30,983 nucleotides of DNA from a virus: positions 1-30,983 of the IMG/VR virus record IMGVR_UViG_3300040788_000030. The stretch is one strand, 5' to 3'. The notes beneath the pieces were generated by a model. It searched no databases. It had not been told where the DNA came from and saw nothing but the letters and a program-made list of their open reading frames with translations. Below are positions 1-7,257 of this stretch, piece after piece. Every line of letters starts with the position of its first letter. Positions within the stretch are counted from its first letter, which is position 1. The position numbers and the translations under genes are program-made.

Positions 1-1866
1 TACTACGATTACGACAGGATCCCGGCCGAACGCCGCGCCCTGCTCCCCTCAAAGGACGATCTAGTCCGGGCCGCCCGAGAGACACAGGCCCAGGATCGCC
101 TTCAGCCACTCCGCCAGAGCTTCCAGGAGGCTATCGACGCTGAATTCAAAGCGTATCTGGTGCACTATGCGGAGGAGACGGACACGAGGTGCCGAGAGCT
201 GAGCCGCGCCGCCGCTGTTCTGGTGGCGGTGCGGCGGGAGCAGGTGCGCCGCGGCGTGGATTCGCGGAGCATGACCCTGTTCAAAGACGCCGAACGGCTG
301 GTGAAGGAACGTGGCGGCATCCGCTACTTCCCGCGTGACCACCGGATCATTAAGCAGAAGGCACTAGACGAGCGCCCGGCCTACGATGTCATCAAGTTAC
401 CCCGCAAGGGCAACACCAACTCCCGAAAGTGGGACGATCCGAGCACCCTGGCCATGCTCTTGATGATGCGCAACGACCCCCGCAACGATACGAGCGCAAC
501 AGTGCGCCGGCGCTTTAAGCGACTGATGGTGCTGGCCGATAAGAAGTGCCCTTCGGACAGCTGGATCGACATGAAACTGGCCGAGAACGCCACCAAGTTC
601 CTCACGGCGGGCCGCTACGGCTCCGGACGCTACGCCCACCAGTTCCAGACCTACGTTCCGATCAAGGGAGCGGCCTACGCCGGCGACTGCTGGCAGATGG
701 ACGGTACCCGGATCAACTTCCAGGCGCACCGGACTCCGGACGGCCGCGATAAGTGCCTCTTCATCACCACGGTCTACGACGTACACAGCCGCGACCTGGT
801 GGGTTACGCCCTGGCCGAGAGCGAGGACCGCTGGACCTACGTCGAAGCCCTCGATATGGCCGTCAACCATACCGGCTATCTGCCCTACGAGCTGGTGACC
901 GACCGTTTTCCGGGCCACAATACGGAGGAGTGGGAACACATCACCAGGCGTCTGGAGAAGCGGGGCACGAAGATGACCGTTACCAGCACGAAGACCGGCA
1001 AGGCGCTCAACGAACGCTTTTTCGGTACCCTGCAGAGCGTCTTTCTCTCCGAGCACGACATGTACTACGGCGAGGGCATTCAGTCGAAGAGCCTGGCCGC
1101 CCACCGCTCCCCTGAGCATAAAGCCCGGGCGCTGAAGGAAGCCAAAAAGACCGGTTGGACGGAGCAGGACGCGATCCGCGAGCTGGTCCCCATCCTGGAG
1201 AAGTACCGGGATACCCCTCTTAGCAGCTACAGCCGCCGCTACGCCACGATCACGGAGAGCCCGCGGCAGCTGCATAACGAGAGCGACAAGCCCAGCGTGA
1301 AGGTGCTCGACGACCTCGACCGGGTGGACCTCTTCTGTATGGAAAAGGCGCTGCAGATCCGCAACGTCAATATGCTCCGGACCGAGATCAACAAACAGGT
1401 TTACCACTACCGGGTCGCGGACTACGACACCTACAAGAATCACAAGCGGGTGCGCGTGGCCTACGACGTGAATGACCTGAGCAGGGTGCACCTCTTCGAG
1501 GACAGCGACCAACTGAACCGCAAGTACCTGGGCGAGGCGCTGGAAGAGCGCGCCGTGGCCCGCTACGGTGCCGAGGGTAGCGAGGAGAACGTAGCCCAGG
1601 CCAAAGCGCGGGCCGACCGGGCACTAGTCCGGCGAAACGAAGAGATGGCCGCCCAGGAGGTCGCCGCCGCGGAACTAGCGGTGCAGTACCCCCTCCTATC
1701 GGACAAGACCACGGTGGGGGATGCCGAGACGATGATTATCGAGCAGCTGTCGAATCACTACCTGGGTAAGACCAGGCTATTCGGAAAGCCACCACCGCCG
1801 CCGGAAGAGGACGACGATGACGACCACGAATCGGACCTACGGGCCTCGCTATACGCCCAGATGTAA
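1..1866 (+). CDS. MuA-like DDE transposase, 5' end cut by window
   Basis: DDE recombinase that would cut and join the phage ends into target DNA during integration and replicative transposition. The frame is open from base 1 with no start, so the N-terminal end-binding domains are missing. The opening residues (YYDYDRIP...) resemble the region leading into the MuA catalytic core. Candidate catalytic residues are Asp at 700-702 (in WQMDGT), Asp at 901-903 (in LVTDR) and Glu at 1012-1014 (in ALNERFFG). The first two are 67 residues apart, as D269 and D336 are in MuA; the second gap is 37, shorter than MuA's 56. A beta-barrel-type region probably follows, then a very acidic tail. MuB and Gam follow directly. 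An ATG at 160 is internal to this frame and is not the true start. Confidence 0.93.
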   Translation, partial: YYDYDRIPAERRALLPSKDDLVRAARETQAQDRLQPLRQSFQEAIDAEFKAYLVHYAEETDTRCRELSRAAAVLVAVRREQVRRGVDSRSMTLFKDAERLVKERGGIRYFPRDHRIIKQKALDERPAYDVIKLPRKGNTNSRKWDDPSTLAMLLMMRNDPRNDTSATVRRRFKRLMVLADKKCPSDSWIDMKLAENATKFLTAGRYGSGRYAHQFQTYVPIKGAAYAGDCWQMDGTRINFQAHRTPDGRDKCLFITTVYDVHSRDLVGYALAESEDRWTYVEALDMAVNHTGYLPYELVTDRFPGHNTEEWEHITRRLEKRGTKMTVTSTKTGKALNERFFGTLQSVFLSEHDMYYGEGIQSKSLAAHRSPEHKARALKEAKKTGWTEQDAIRELVPILEKYRDTPLSSYSRRYATITESPRQLHNESDKPSVKVLDDLDRVDLFCMEKALQIRNVNMLRTEINKQVYHYRVADYDTYKNHKRVRVAYDVNDLSRVHLFEDSDQLNRKYLGEALEERAVARYGAEGSEENVAQAKARADRALVRRNEEMAAQEVAAAELAVQYPLLSDKTTVGDAETMIIEQLSNHYLGKTRLFGKPPPPPEEDDDDDHESDLRASLYAQM

Positions 1867-1902
1867 CCCCCTTTTAAACTCATTCAAACCCCGTTTAAAT
1901 CC

Positions 1903-2835
1903 ATGCTTACCAATCAAAAACACGAAATTTTAGGCTCCATCGAGCGCTACGTCGAGTCGACGGGTAGCCAGTCGGCGGTCGCCAACATGACCGGCGCGAG
2001 CTCGGCCACCATCAGTCACATGATCGCCCGTAAGTGGGACAAGATCAGTGATGAGATGTGGCGGCAGGTCGGCGGGGCCCTCGGCTGGAAGGCTGACGGC
2101 TGGCAGCTGGTGGACACCACCACGAGCCGCTGGTTCGCCAGCGCCTACGAGGCCAGCAAAGAGCAATCGATGTGGCTCTGCATCACGGCTAATGCCTCGG
2201 CCGGTAAGACGGCGAGCGCCGTGGCCTACCGCACTGCTAACGCCAGCCGGGGAGTGTACCTCCTCAGGGCCCAGGAACTGGCCCCCCGGGCCTTCATGGA
2301 GGAGCTTTGCGTCGCCACTGGCATTAAGGCCGGGAGAAAGGACACTCGCCATACCCTGCTGAAGAAGGTGGTCCGCTTCTTCAAGGAACGGGCCGACCTG
2401 AAACCCCTCCTGATCATTGACGAGGGCGACAAGCTGACCCACGGGGCCATGCGGATGCTGATACCCCTCTACAACCAGCTGGAGGACGAACTGGCCGTGG
2501 TGATGCAGGCTACAAAGAACCTGGAGCGACAGTTCAATATCGGGGCCGACTGGCACCGCAAGGGCATTGAGGAGGTCCGCAGCCGCTTCGGGGATGCCTA
2601 CCTCCACCCGCCGGGCAACAAAAAGGCCGACGTGGAGGCGATCTGCCGGGCCAACGGCCTGACCGACGCGCAAGCGATCGCTCGCGTCTGGGACGGCCTG
2701 GAAAAGGACTACGAGACCACGACCACCCCCGCGGGCCAGCGCAGGCGCGTGGTGCGCGTCCGCAAGATGCGCCGCGTGAAGCACCTCACCAAACGAGAAT
2801 TACTAACCCTTTCAACCCCCCTTATCCATGCATAA
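1903..2835 (+). CDS. MuB-like target-capture AAA+ ATPase
   Basis: ATPase that in Mu binds target DNA, delivers it to the transpososome and gives target immunity. A helix-turn-helix lies near residues 18-50 (SQSAVANMTGASSATISHM), as in MuB. The Walker A motif is ANASAGKT at residues 96-103 and Walker B is LLIIDE at 169-174. At 310 residues it is the usual size. It starts 37 bases after the transposase stop, with an A/T-rich leader (TTTAAA twice) instead of a Shine-Dalgarno site, and its end overlaps the next gene by 8 bases. The assignment rests on both motifs and on its place directly after MuA. Confidence 0.92.
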   Translation: MLTNQKHEILGSIERYVESTGSQSAVANMTGASSATISHMIARKWDKISDEMWRQVGGALGWKADGWQLVDTTTSRWFASAYEASKEQSMWLCITANASAGKTASAVAYRTANASRGVYLLRAQELAPRAFMEELCVATGIKAGRKDTRHTLLKKVVRFFKERADLKPLLIIDEGDKLTHGAMRMLIPLYNQLEDELAVVMQATKNLERQFNIGADWHRKGIEEVRSRFGDAYLHPPGNKKADVEAICRANGLTDAQAIARVWDGLEKDYETTTTPAGQRRRVVRVRKMRRVKHLTKRELLTLSTPLIHA

Positions 2836-3337
2836 TCCACCCAACCACTGTACCATCACCCGCGCCGAGGCGGAAGCCGCGGTCACCCGTGCCCTGCAGG
2901 CCGAAAACCAGCTGCAGGCGATCGCCACTCAGATCAACATCGAGGTCGCGGCCGTTGAGTCCAAGTTCACGCAGAGCAAGCAGATTCAGCAGGACATCCT
3001 GACCAACGCCCAGGCGGTCGTGGCCTCCTACTTCGAGGCTAACCGAAAGGAGCTCCTGGAGGGCGAGCTGCAGTCCACCAAATTCGGACCCGCCCGGGTC
3101 GGTTTCCGTAAGTCTCCGACCAAGGTGGTCTACACCCAGGGAACGAAGGCGGCCGACGTGATCAAGCGGATCAAGGCACTGGGCAGTGCCGTCTGGCGGC
3201 GGGCCCTAAAGACCACGACCGGCATCGACAAAAAGGCATTGCTGGCCCAGGCCCGCGAGGCCGATCCCGAGACGCTGCGCCAGCTGGGCATCGAGGTCGT
3301 ACAGGACGAGTCCTTCTTCATCGAACAACCCAAGTAA
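2828..3337 (+). CDS. gam: Host-nuclease inhibitor Gam
   Basis: DNA-end-binding protein of the Mu Gam (Ku-like) family, which protects linear phage DNA from exonucleases. The 169-residue length fits the family. Matching features in order are a long N-terminal helix (about residues 15-60), the motif EANRKELLEG followed by a beta section containing VGFRKSPTKVVY, the segment VIKRIKALG, then DKKALL and a C-terminal GIEVVQDESFFI resembling the Gam ending GI..K..IEDFSI. It overlaps the MuB gene by 8 bases, as expected in a translationally coupled early operon. Confidence 0.87.
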   Translation: MHNPPNHCTITRAEAEAAVTRALQAENQLQAIATQINIEVAAVESKFTQSKQIQQDILTNAQAVVASYFEANRKELLEGELQSTKFGPARVGFRKSPTKVVYTQGTKAADVIKRIKALGSAVWRRALKTTTGIDKKALLAQAREADPETLRQLGIEVVQDESFFIEQPK

Positions 3338-3338
3338 A

Positions 3339-3779
3339 ATGCCCAGCAAAGACAACATCCGCCGCTTCCATGCCGCGCTCTCCGGAGCCGGCATGATGAA
3401 ACAGAAGGCGGTCATCCTGGAGTCCTACGGGGTGGAGAGCACCAAGGACCTGACCGACGAGCAGTGCGCCGAGGCGATCGAACGACTCAACGAGATGAAA
3501 GCCAACCGCTATGAGGGGGCCAGTGCCGCGATCCGGGCGAAGCGGGCCATCATTCTGAACCTGGCCACCCAGCTGGGAAAGTACGATCCCCACGAGCGCG
3601 TGTCCGGCCTACGCTGGCAGTCGCTCAACCGATTCCTCCAGAATAAGCGCATCGCCGGTAAGCTGCTCTACGAACTGAGTGGTCCCGAGCTCGACAAGCT
3701 GGCGCGCAAGCTGCGGGCCATGCTAGCCAAGCACGACGTCATCGTCGATGCCGAACGGCGACAGACGATCCTTAACTGA
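3339..3779 (+). CDS. GemA/gp16-like regulatory protein (DUF1018 family)
   Basis: Probable member of the Mu gp16/GemA family (DUF1018), small early proteins implicated in host-gene modulation. The 146 residues include an N-terminal helical segment (IRRFHAALSGAGMMKQKAVILESYG), the sequence DLTDEQCAEAIERLNEM that fits the usual DLs..q...vl.....l core, and a C-terminal WQSLNRFLQNKRIAGKLLYELSGPEL resembling the family's ending. The gene begins one base after gam, and its TGA shares a base with the next ATG. The family call comes from pattern and position rather than an alignment. Confidence 0.68.
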   Translation: MPSKDNIRRFHAALSGAGMMKQKAVILESYGVESTKDLTDEQCAEAIERLNEMKANRYEGASAAIRAKRAIILNLATQLGKYDPHERVSGLRWQSLNRFLQNKRIAGKLLYELSGPELDKLARKLRAMLAKHDVIVDAERRQTILN

Positions 3780-4084
3780 TGAAGGTAGCGATCACCACCC
3801 CACCGGCGCGCTGGCAATTCCTGCGCACCTTCTACGCGGACGTCCTGCAGCGGGCGCCCATTTCGGGCATCGAAACCTCCAGCGTGCTGGTGGGGGAGTG
3901 CTTTCACCGCTACCTGAAAAAGTTCACCTTCCGCCCCAAGACCCTCAAGCTTAGTCTGGCCGAGGCGATGGCACTGAAAGACTGTCTGATCTACCAACAG
4001 GCGCAGGGGATGGCCCCGGACCCATTCATTCACTGCATCATTTATGACCTCCAACTTCTCATCGCCAATGCCACACCGACGTAA
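3779..4084 (+). CDS. Conserved-looking early protein, function unknown
   Basis: A 101-residue protein I do not recognise. It appears globular and helical, with Cys at two places (GECFHRY and LKDCLIYQ) and no membrane segment or signal peptide. The start ATG shares one base with the upstream stop (TGATG), and the end overlaps the next gene, so it is translated as part of the early operon. Position next to the GemA-like gene suggests an early regulatory or accessory role, which is inference only. Confidence 0.7.
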   Translation: MKVAITTPPARWQFLRTFYADVLQRAPISGIETSSVLVGECFHRYLKKFTFRPKTLKLSLAEAMALKDCLIYQQAQGMAPDPFIHCIIYDLQLLIANATPT

Positions 4085-4310
4085 GTACTTCGTCGCCAGA
4101 CGCAACTTCCTTAACCGGGTCCTGGAGATTCAACAGTTTGTCCTCGAACGGCAGGAGCCGGGCCAGCCCATGGCCTTCACCTACCGCGAACACGTAGTTG
4201 GCCGCTTCCACATCAGCCTGAAAACGCTCTACCGCTACATGGGCATTCCTGCCCGCAAGGAGTTGCGGCAAGTGGAGGAGGCGATCGCCAGCTACGACCA
4301 ATCATCATGA
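4068..4310 (+). CDS. Small basic helix-turn-helix-like early protein
   Basis: An 80-residue basic protein. The middle and C-terminal part (GRFHISLKTLYRYMGIPARKEL) reads like a short helix-turn-helix, with ISLKTLYRYM as the recognition-helix candidate, so a DNA-binding early regulator is plausible. I chose ATG 4068 (MPHRRKYF), which gives a 17-base overlap with the previous gene like two other junctions in this window; ATG 4044 in the same frame would add eight residues. Its stop overlaps the next ATG (ATGA). Confidence 0.65.
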   Translation: MPHRRKYFVARRNFLNRVLEIQQFVLERQEPGQPMAFTYREHVVGRFHISLKTLYRYMGIPARKELRQVEEAIASYDQSS

Positions 4311-4786
4311 CTATGCTTCGCTTCGTTTTCCCCTTCCTACTGCTGGCCACGCTGGCCTCCTGTGGCCTGAACCGGCCAAGCCTGGCCGAGCGCTGTGCGG
4401 CCGAGTTTCCGAGCCGGGCCGACACGGTCTACCAGGCTGAGGTAATCACCGATACTCTCGTCATCCCGGACACCTACGTGGAGTACCTGGATACGACGAT
4501 CTGCCCCCCGAACCTGACCGATTCGACCGTCGTGACCCGAACCGTCGTGCGCCGAGTGCCGGGGCAGACGATTTACCTGCGCGATACGGTCTACATGCGC
4601 CAGGTCAAATACACGGATGGCCCCCTGGTGGGCCGGCTCCAGGAGGAAGCCAGACAGCACACCGTCGAGCTGGCCGAACTACGCGGCTCCCGGGCAACGC
4701 TGCGGTGGACTACGGCCACCCTTGGCCTGCTGATCCTGATCATGGTCGGATCCTTCGCGGTCCGACGACTACGACCCATGTTTTGA
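4307..4786 (+). CDS. Lipoprotein with C-terminal membrane anchor (candidate unimolecular spanin)
   Basis: The 159 residues carry a type II lipoprotein signal (hydrophobic residues 6-17, lipobox LASC with Cys19). A periplasmic middle rich in beta-type strands with repeated DT and V pairs follows (VITDTLVIPDTYVEYLDTTI), then a short helical stretch, and a hydrophobic segment at about residues 136-152 ending in RRLRPMF. A lipidated N-terminus for the outer membrane plus a C-terminal inner-membrane helix with basic residues on the cytoplasmic side is the layout of unimolecular spanins (T1 gp11 type), which fuse the two membranes at lysis. It is the last gene of the early operon, away from the amidase, so the role is inferred from architecture alone. 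Confidence 0.66.
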   Translation: MTMLRFVFPFLLLATLASCGLNRPSLAERCAAEFPSRADTVYQAEVITDTLVIPDTYVEYLDTTICPPNLTDSTVVTRTVVRRVPGQTIYLRDTVYMRQVKYTDGPLVGRLQEEARQHTVELAELRGSRATLRWTTATLGLLILIMVGSFAVRRLRPMF

Positions 4787-4801
4787 GTGAGTATTTACGC
4801 A

Positions 4802-4890
4802 CCTCCCCGGCGAATCGGGGAGGAAGCTGACCGGCTGCAGGGAGCGTCGGGGCCGGGAGGCCCCGGGGAGGTTCGAGGCCACCGCCGGTC
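4802..4890 (+). ncRNA. GC-rich structured region with a tRNA-like T-arm
   Basis: The space after the early operon contains a perfect 8-bp hairpin (4802-4809 with 4816-4823, loop GCGAAT). It is followed by a compact fold closed by a perfect 7-bp stem, GACCGGC (4829-4835) with GCCGGTC (4884-4890). Inside lie a 6-bp hairpin, GGGGCC-GGGA-GGCCCC (4849-4864), and a T-arm-like hairpin, GGAGG-TTCGAGG-CCACC (4867-4883, 4 of 5 pairs), directly against the closing stem as in tRNA. The closed unit is 62 bases, too short for a normal tRNA, and I see no convincing anticodon arm. Transcription and function are unknown. Confidence 0.4.
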
Positions 4891-4920
4891 GCGTATGATC
4901 GAATGTTAGTGTCTTTTCTA

Positions 4921-4963
4921 GCGGGCCGGCCGTCCGCAGTTTTCTCGCCGGCCCGCATTTTTC
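4921..4963 (+). terminator. Rho-independent terminator after early operon
   Basis: A perfect 10-bp GC-rich stem, GCGGGCCGGC (4921-4930) with GCCGGCCCGC (4947-4956), is followed by ATTTTTCC. It would separate the transposition operon from the accessory block that begins at 4988. Confidence 0.8.
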
Positions 4964-4987
4964 CAATCCCTTTAAAACAACCCTTAG

Positions 4988-5473
4988 ATGAAGTTTTCCA
5001 CCCTACGCCCCACGGGGCGTTCCAGCCAGTCCTGTGCCGCAACGGCCCGGGCGGCCTTCAGTCATCTGCGTCGTCAGCGGCGCAGCGACCAGGTTGCGCG
5101 CCAGCGCGCCCGGCGTCGCTCCGGGGCCCCGGACCCCTCCATTCTGCTCGTCTGGACGGCCCGCTACCTGGGCACCACCGCCGGGCAGATGCTGGACGGC
5201 TCCCGCAGCCGGGCGGCCACCGATCGCCGGAGTCTGTACGCGCTGATCTGCGCGCATTACGGCTACGAGCCGGCCGCCGCCGCGGGTACACTCGGTTGCC
5301 GCACCCCGACCGTGAATTCACTACTGAAGCGGACCGTCGACCGGTCGCTCGATAGCGAATCCTACCGCCGGGCCATGATCGGTCTGATCAACGAGGTCCG
5401 TGCGCTCAATGACCGCCGGATCGCCACCCAAATCGCTAACCGCAAAACCCCCTACCATGAATCCCTGGCGTGA
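4988..5473 (+). CDS. DnaA domain IV-like DNA-binding protein
   Basis: A 161-residue protein with a very basic, Arg-rich N-terminal 45 residues. A helical domain at about residues 50-115 (WTARYLGTTAGQMLDG SRSRAATDRRSLYALI, then GTLGCRTPTVNSLLKR) follows the pattern of the DnaA C-terminal domain: a first helix, the sRxr..v..R segment, then a helix-turn-helix. The usual DHTTV signature reads RTPTV here, so binding to standard DnaA boxes is not assured. No AAA+ domain is present. It opens the accessory operon behind a TTTAAAACAACCC leader and overlaps the next gene. A role in sensing origin-like sites or in transcription control is inference. Confidence 0.6.
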   Translation: MKFSTLRPTGRSSQSCAATARAAFSHLRRQRRSDQVARQRARRRSGAPDPSILLVWTARYLGTTAGQMLDGSRSRAATDRRSLYALICAHYGYEPAAAAGTLGCRTPTVNSLLKRTVDRSLDSESYRRAMIGLINEVRALNDRRIATQIANRKTPYHESLA

Positions 5474-5867
5474 AGGCGCGCTGCGCAACGAGTATCACCC
5501 CTCACCCGAGCCGCCCAGCGAGATGGAAACGACCCATCCTACTCTCGGTCCGGAACCGATCGACCTGCCCATCACCGAGACGGCCCTACCGTCAGAATTC
5601 GACGAGCTGCCGCCGCTATGGGGCCTGAGCTGGCGCTTCGCGTTCAGCTTCGATGTCGATGTCGATGTCGACGTCGTAGACGGCCTCTGCGAGGAGGAGA
5701 TTCATAGGACACAGCCACAGCGGTTCACGGGCTATGCCGACCACACTATCCTGTTCGACTCCTTTGAGATGGCGGTACGGCTGATAGCCCTTGGCTATGA
5801 GAGGCGCCTAGCCTACCGGCTAGAGTCCGCACCTGCGTCCGCGCCCGCTAAAGAGACCCAGCCATGA
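5457..5867 (+). CDS. Hypothetical acidic protein with a DV repeat
   Basis: A 136-residue protein that I do not recognise. The N-terminal half is Pro/Glu-rich and probably disordered. A run of alternating Asp-Val (FSFDVDVDVDVVDG) sits in the middle, and a more ordered C-terminal part contains DHTILFDSFEMAVRLIALGYERR. ATG 5457 is preferred over the in-frame ATG at 5400 because it overlaps the upstream gene by only 17 bases and removes an Arg/Ser-rich shadow extension. Its TGA overlaps the next ATG. Confidence 0.62.
   Translation: MNPWREGALRNEYHPSPEPPSEMETTHPTLGPEPIDLPITETALPSEFDELPPLWGLSWRFAFSFDVDVDVDVVDGLCEEEIHRTQPQRFTGYADHTILFDSFEMAVRLIALGYERRLAYRLESAPASAPAKETQP
5651..5676 (+). repeat. Six-base tandem repeat (GTCGAT-type) inside a gene
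   Basis: About four units of a 6-base repeat (GATGTC, the last GACGTC) lie in frame and encode alternating Asp-Val. Unit number changes would alter the protein by two residues each without a frameshift. Confidence 0.75.
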
Positions 5868-6076
5868 CCGAGCATGGTCCATCCCTGCGCACGCACTTTG
5901 ATGACGAGGATCTGGAACTGATCGTGGCCGCCTGTCAGACGAAGATGAAGCACCACGAGTGGAAGGCGGACAACCTGAATACACCCGACCGCAACATCGA
6001 GGTGGTGATGCGTCACCGCAACAAGGCCCGCAAACTGAAGGGCATCATTGACATCATAATTGTAGAATCCATCTAA
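5864..6076 (+). CDS. Small hypothetical protein
   Basis: A 70-residue charged, largely helical protein with no membrane segment. Its middle (CQTKMKHHEWKADNLNTPDR) contains His and Cys residues but no recognisable metal-binding pattern, and the C-terminus is Ile-rich. The start overlaps the previous stop as ATGA, and the next gene begins two bases after its stop. Reality is supported mainly by this tight packing; function is unknown. Confidence 0.6.
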   Translation: MTEHGPSLRTHFDDEDLELIVAACQTKMKHHEWKADNLNTPDRNIEVVMRHRNKARKLKGIIDIIIVESI

Positions 6077-6078
6077 TC

Positions 6079-6804
6079 ATGAATACGAGTAAACGAGAGC
6101 AGCTACTGGCCAAGCTGAAGAAGGTAATGGCCCTACGCAACAGCCCCGACCCGGGGGAAGCCGCCGCGGCCATCCAGATGGCCGCTAAACTGATGCGGGA
6201 ACACGGGCTAACCGAAGCCGAGGCGGAGCTCCTCGAGGTAAAGGAGGAAAGCACCAAGCTGCGCCGGTTCAAGCCGACGGACTACGACAACCTGCTAATC
6301 AACATGGTGGCGGAGGTCTTCGGTTGCGAGGTTTTCATCAATATGAACCACGGATTCCCCGGGCTTATTCCAGCTCATTCCCACGTAATTTTCATCGGGG
6401 AGGAACCGGCAAGCGAGATCGCAACCTACGCCTTCCAGGTCCTCAGCCGGCGCTTGCACGTCGCCCGGCAGGACTACCTGGCCACCATCCCCCGCAGGTT
6501 CAAGCGGAGCAACCGGACGAAGCGGGCCGATGAGTACGCTATGGGCTGGGTCATGGGTTGTAACCGCGCCGTCCAATCCATTCGCCCGCCGCAGGAGCCA
6601 AGTGCTAAAGTAGCGGCCTACATGGACAACAAGTACCCCGACCTGCAAACCAAGTCCGGTCGCAATACGGGAGGTTATGAGGGAAGCCGTGACTATGATG
6701 ACGTGTATCGTGGCATCCGGGACGGGAAGAAGCAGCGCCTGGAGGCCGGGGTAGCCGGTGGTGGATCAGGTTCCCCGAAGCCCAAACAGCTCGACCGTGG
6801 CTAA
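6079..6804 (+). CDS. DUF2786 domain protein
   Basis: The N-terminal 50 residues (LLAKLKKVMALRNSPDPGEAAAAIQMAAKLM, then EHGLT) match the DUF2786 pattern: K.k.lLalA....nphEA..A...A..Lm..hgl. The following domain contains a conserved-looking segment (VIFIGEEPASEIATYAFQVL, residues about 105-130), and RADEYAMGWVMG plus a Gly/Asp-rich C-terminus (YEGSRDYDDVYRGIRDG). Such two-domain proteins are common in phages; their biochemical role is not established. The gene is 241 residues long and overlaps the next one at its 3' end. Confidence 0.8.
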   Translation: MNTSKREQLLAKLKKVMALRNSPDPGEAAAAIQMAAKLMREHGLTEAEAELLEVKEESTKLRRFKPTDYDNLLINMVAEVFGCEVFINMNHGFPGLIPAHSHVIFIGEEPASEIATYAFQVLSRRLHVARQDYLATIPRRFKRSNRTKRADEYAMGWVMGCNRAVQSIRPPQEPSAKVAAYMDNKYPDLQTKSGRNTGGYEGSRDYDDVYRGIRDGKKQRLEAGVAGGGSGSPKPKQLDRG

Positions 6805-7036
6805 GTGGCAGCTCCCGATCAAGGATGGCTGGTCAAACTGGAAGATCGCCGTGCTGCCGGACGCCGGACCGGTAAGCGAAGAGCAGGCTATCGAATGGTG
6901 TACTGACCGGCCGGTCGAGGAGATGGAGGTCGGTTATTTCGAGCAATACGAGGGGGAGATCAGGATAGCGATCAGACCGCTACGCCTGAATCCCCCCCCC
7001 TTCGCGGCAACTGAAAATTCAATTCTGATACCATGA
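6797..7036 (+). CDS. Small hypothetical protein
   Basis: A 79-residue acidic protein with no recognised domain (KWQLPIKDGWSNWKIAVLPD is its opening). I chose GTG 6797, which overlaps the DUF2786 gene by 8 bases; an ATG at 6758 in the same frame would give 92 residues but adds a low-complexity stretch. A run of nine C residues at 6992-7000 lies near the 3' end and could hide an indel or shift the frame. The stop overlaps the next ATG. Confidence 0.55.
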   Translation: MAKWQLPIKDGWSNWKIAVLPDAGPVSEEQAIEWCTDRPVEEMEVGYFEQYEGEIRIAIRPLRLNPPPFAATENSILIP

Positions 7037-7257
7037 TCGATATTCTAGCCATAATTCTGGGTACCCTTGGGGCCAGCGTCCTGCTACTGGCTGTCTACTT
7101 CGGCCTGGTCCACCTGGCCGAAGTGTACGTCCGCTTCACCCTGCGCAAGCTCGACCAGGTCGATGCCTTTCGCCTGTTTCAGCACGACCGGCGCGCCTAC
7201 GAACGGGCGCGCCGGCACTATGAGAATCTGATCGCTAAGCTCGGAAAGGGTAAATGA
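7033..7257 (+). CDS. Small membrane protein
   Basis: A 74-residue protein with one strong hydrophobic segment (residues about 2-27, IDILAIILGTLGASVLLLAVYFG) and a highly charged, Arg/Lys-rich cytoplasmic-type tail (residues 38-74). Positive charges after the helix suggest an N-out, C-in orientation. ATGA overlaps join it to both neighbours. It could be an accessory membrane factor; a holin role cannot be shown from one helix and this early position. Confidence 0.65.
   Translation: MIDILAIILGTLGASVLLLAVYFGLVHLAEVYVRFTLRKLDQVDAFRLFQHDRRAYERARRHYENLIAKLGKGK

Noticed and set aside
397-1512. Long open frame on the minus strand opposite the transposase (371 codons)
   Set aside because: It lies antisense to a well-supported gene and has a Val/His/Arg/Gly-rich shadow composition; GC-rich coding DNA often opens the opposite strand.
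1930-2784. Long open frame on the minus strand opposite MuB (284 codons)
   Set aside because: Antisense shadow with low-information composition; the plus strand has Walker A and B motifs in order.
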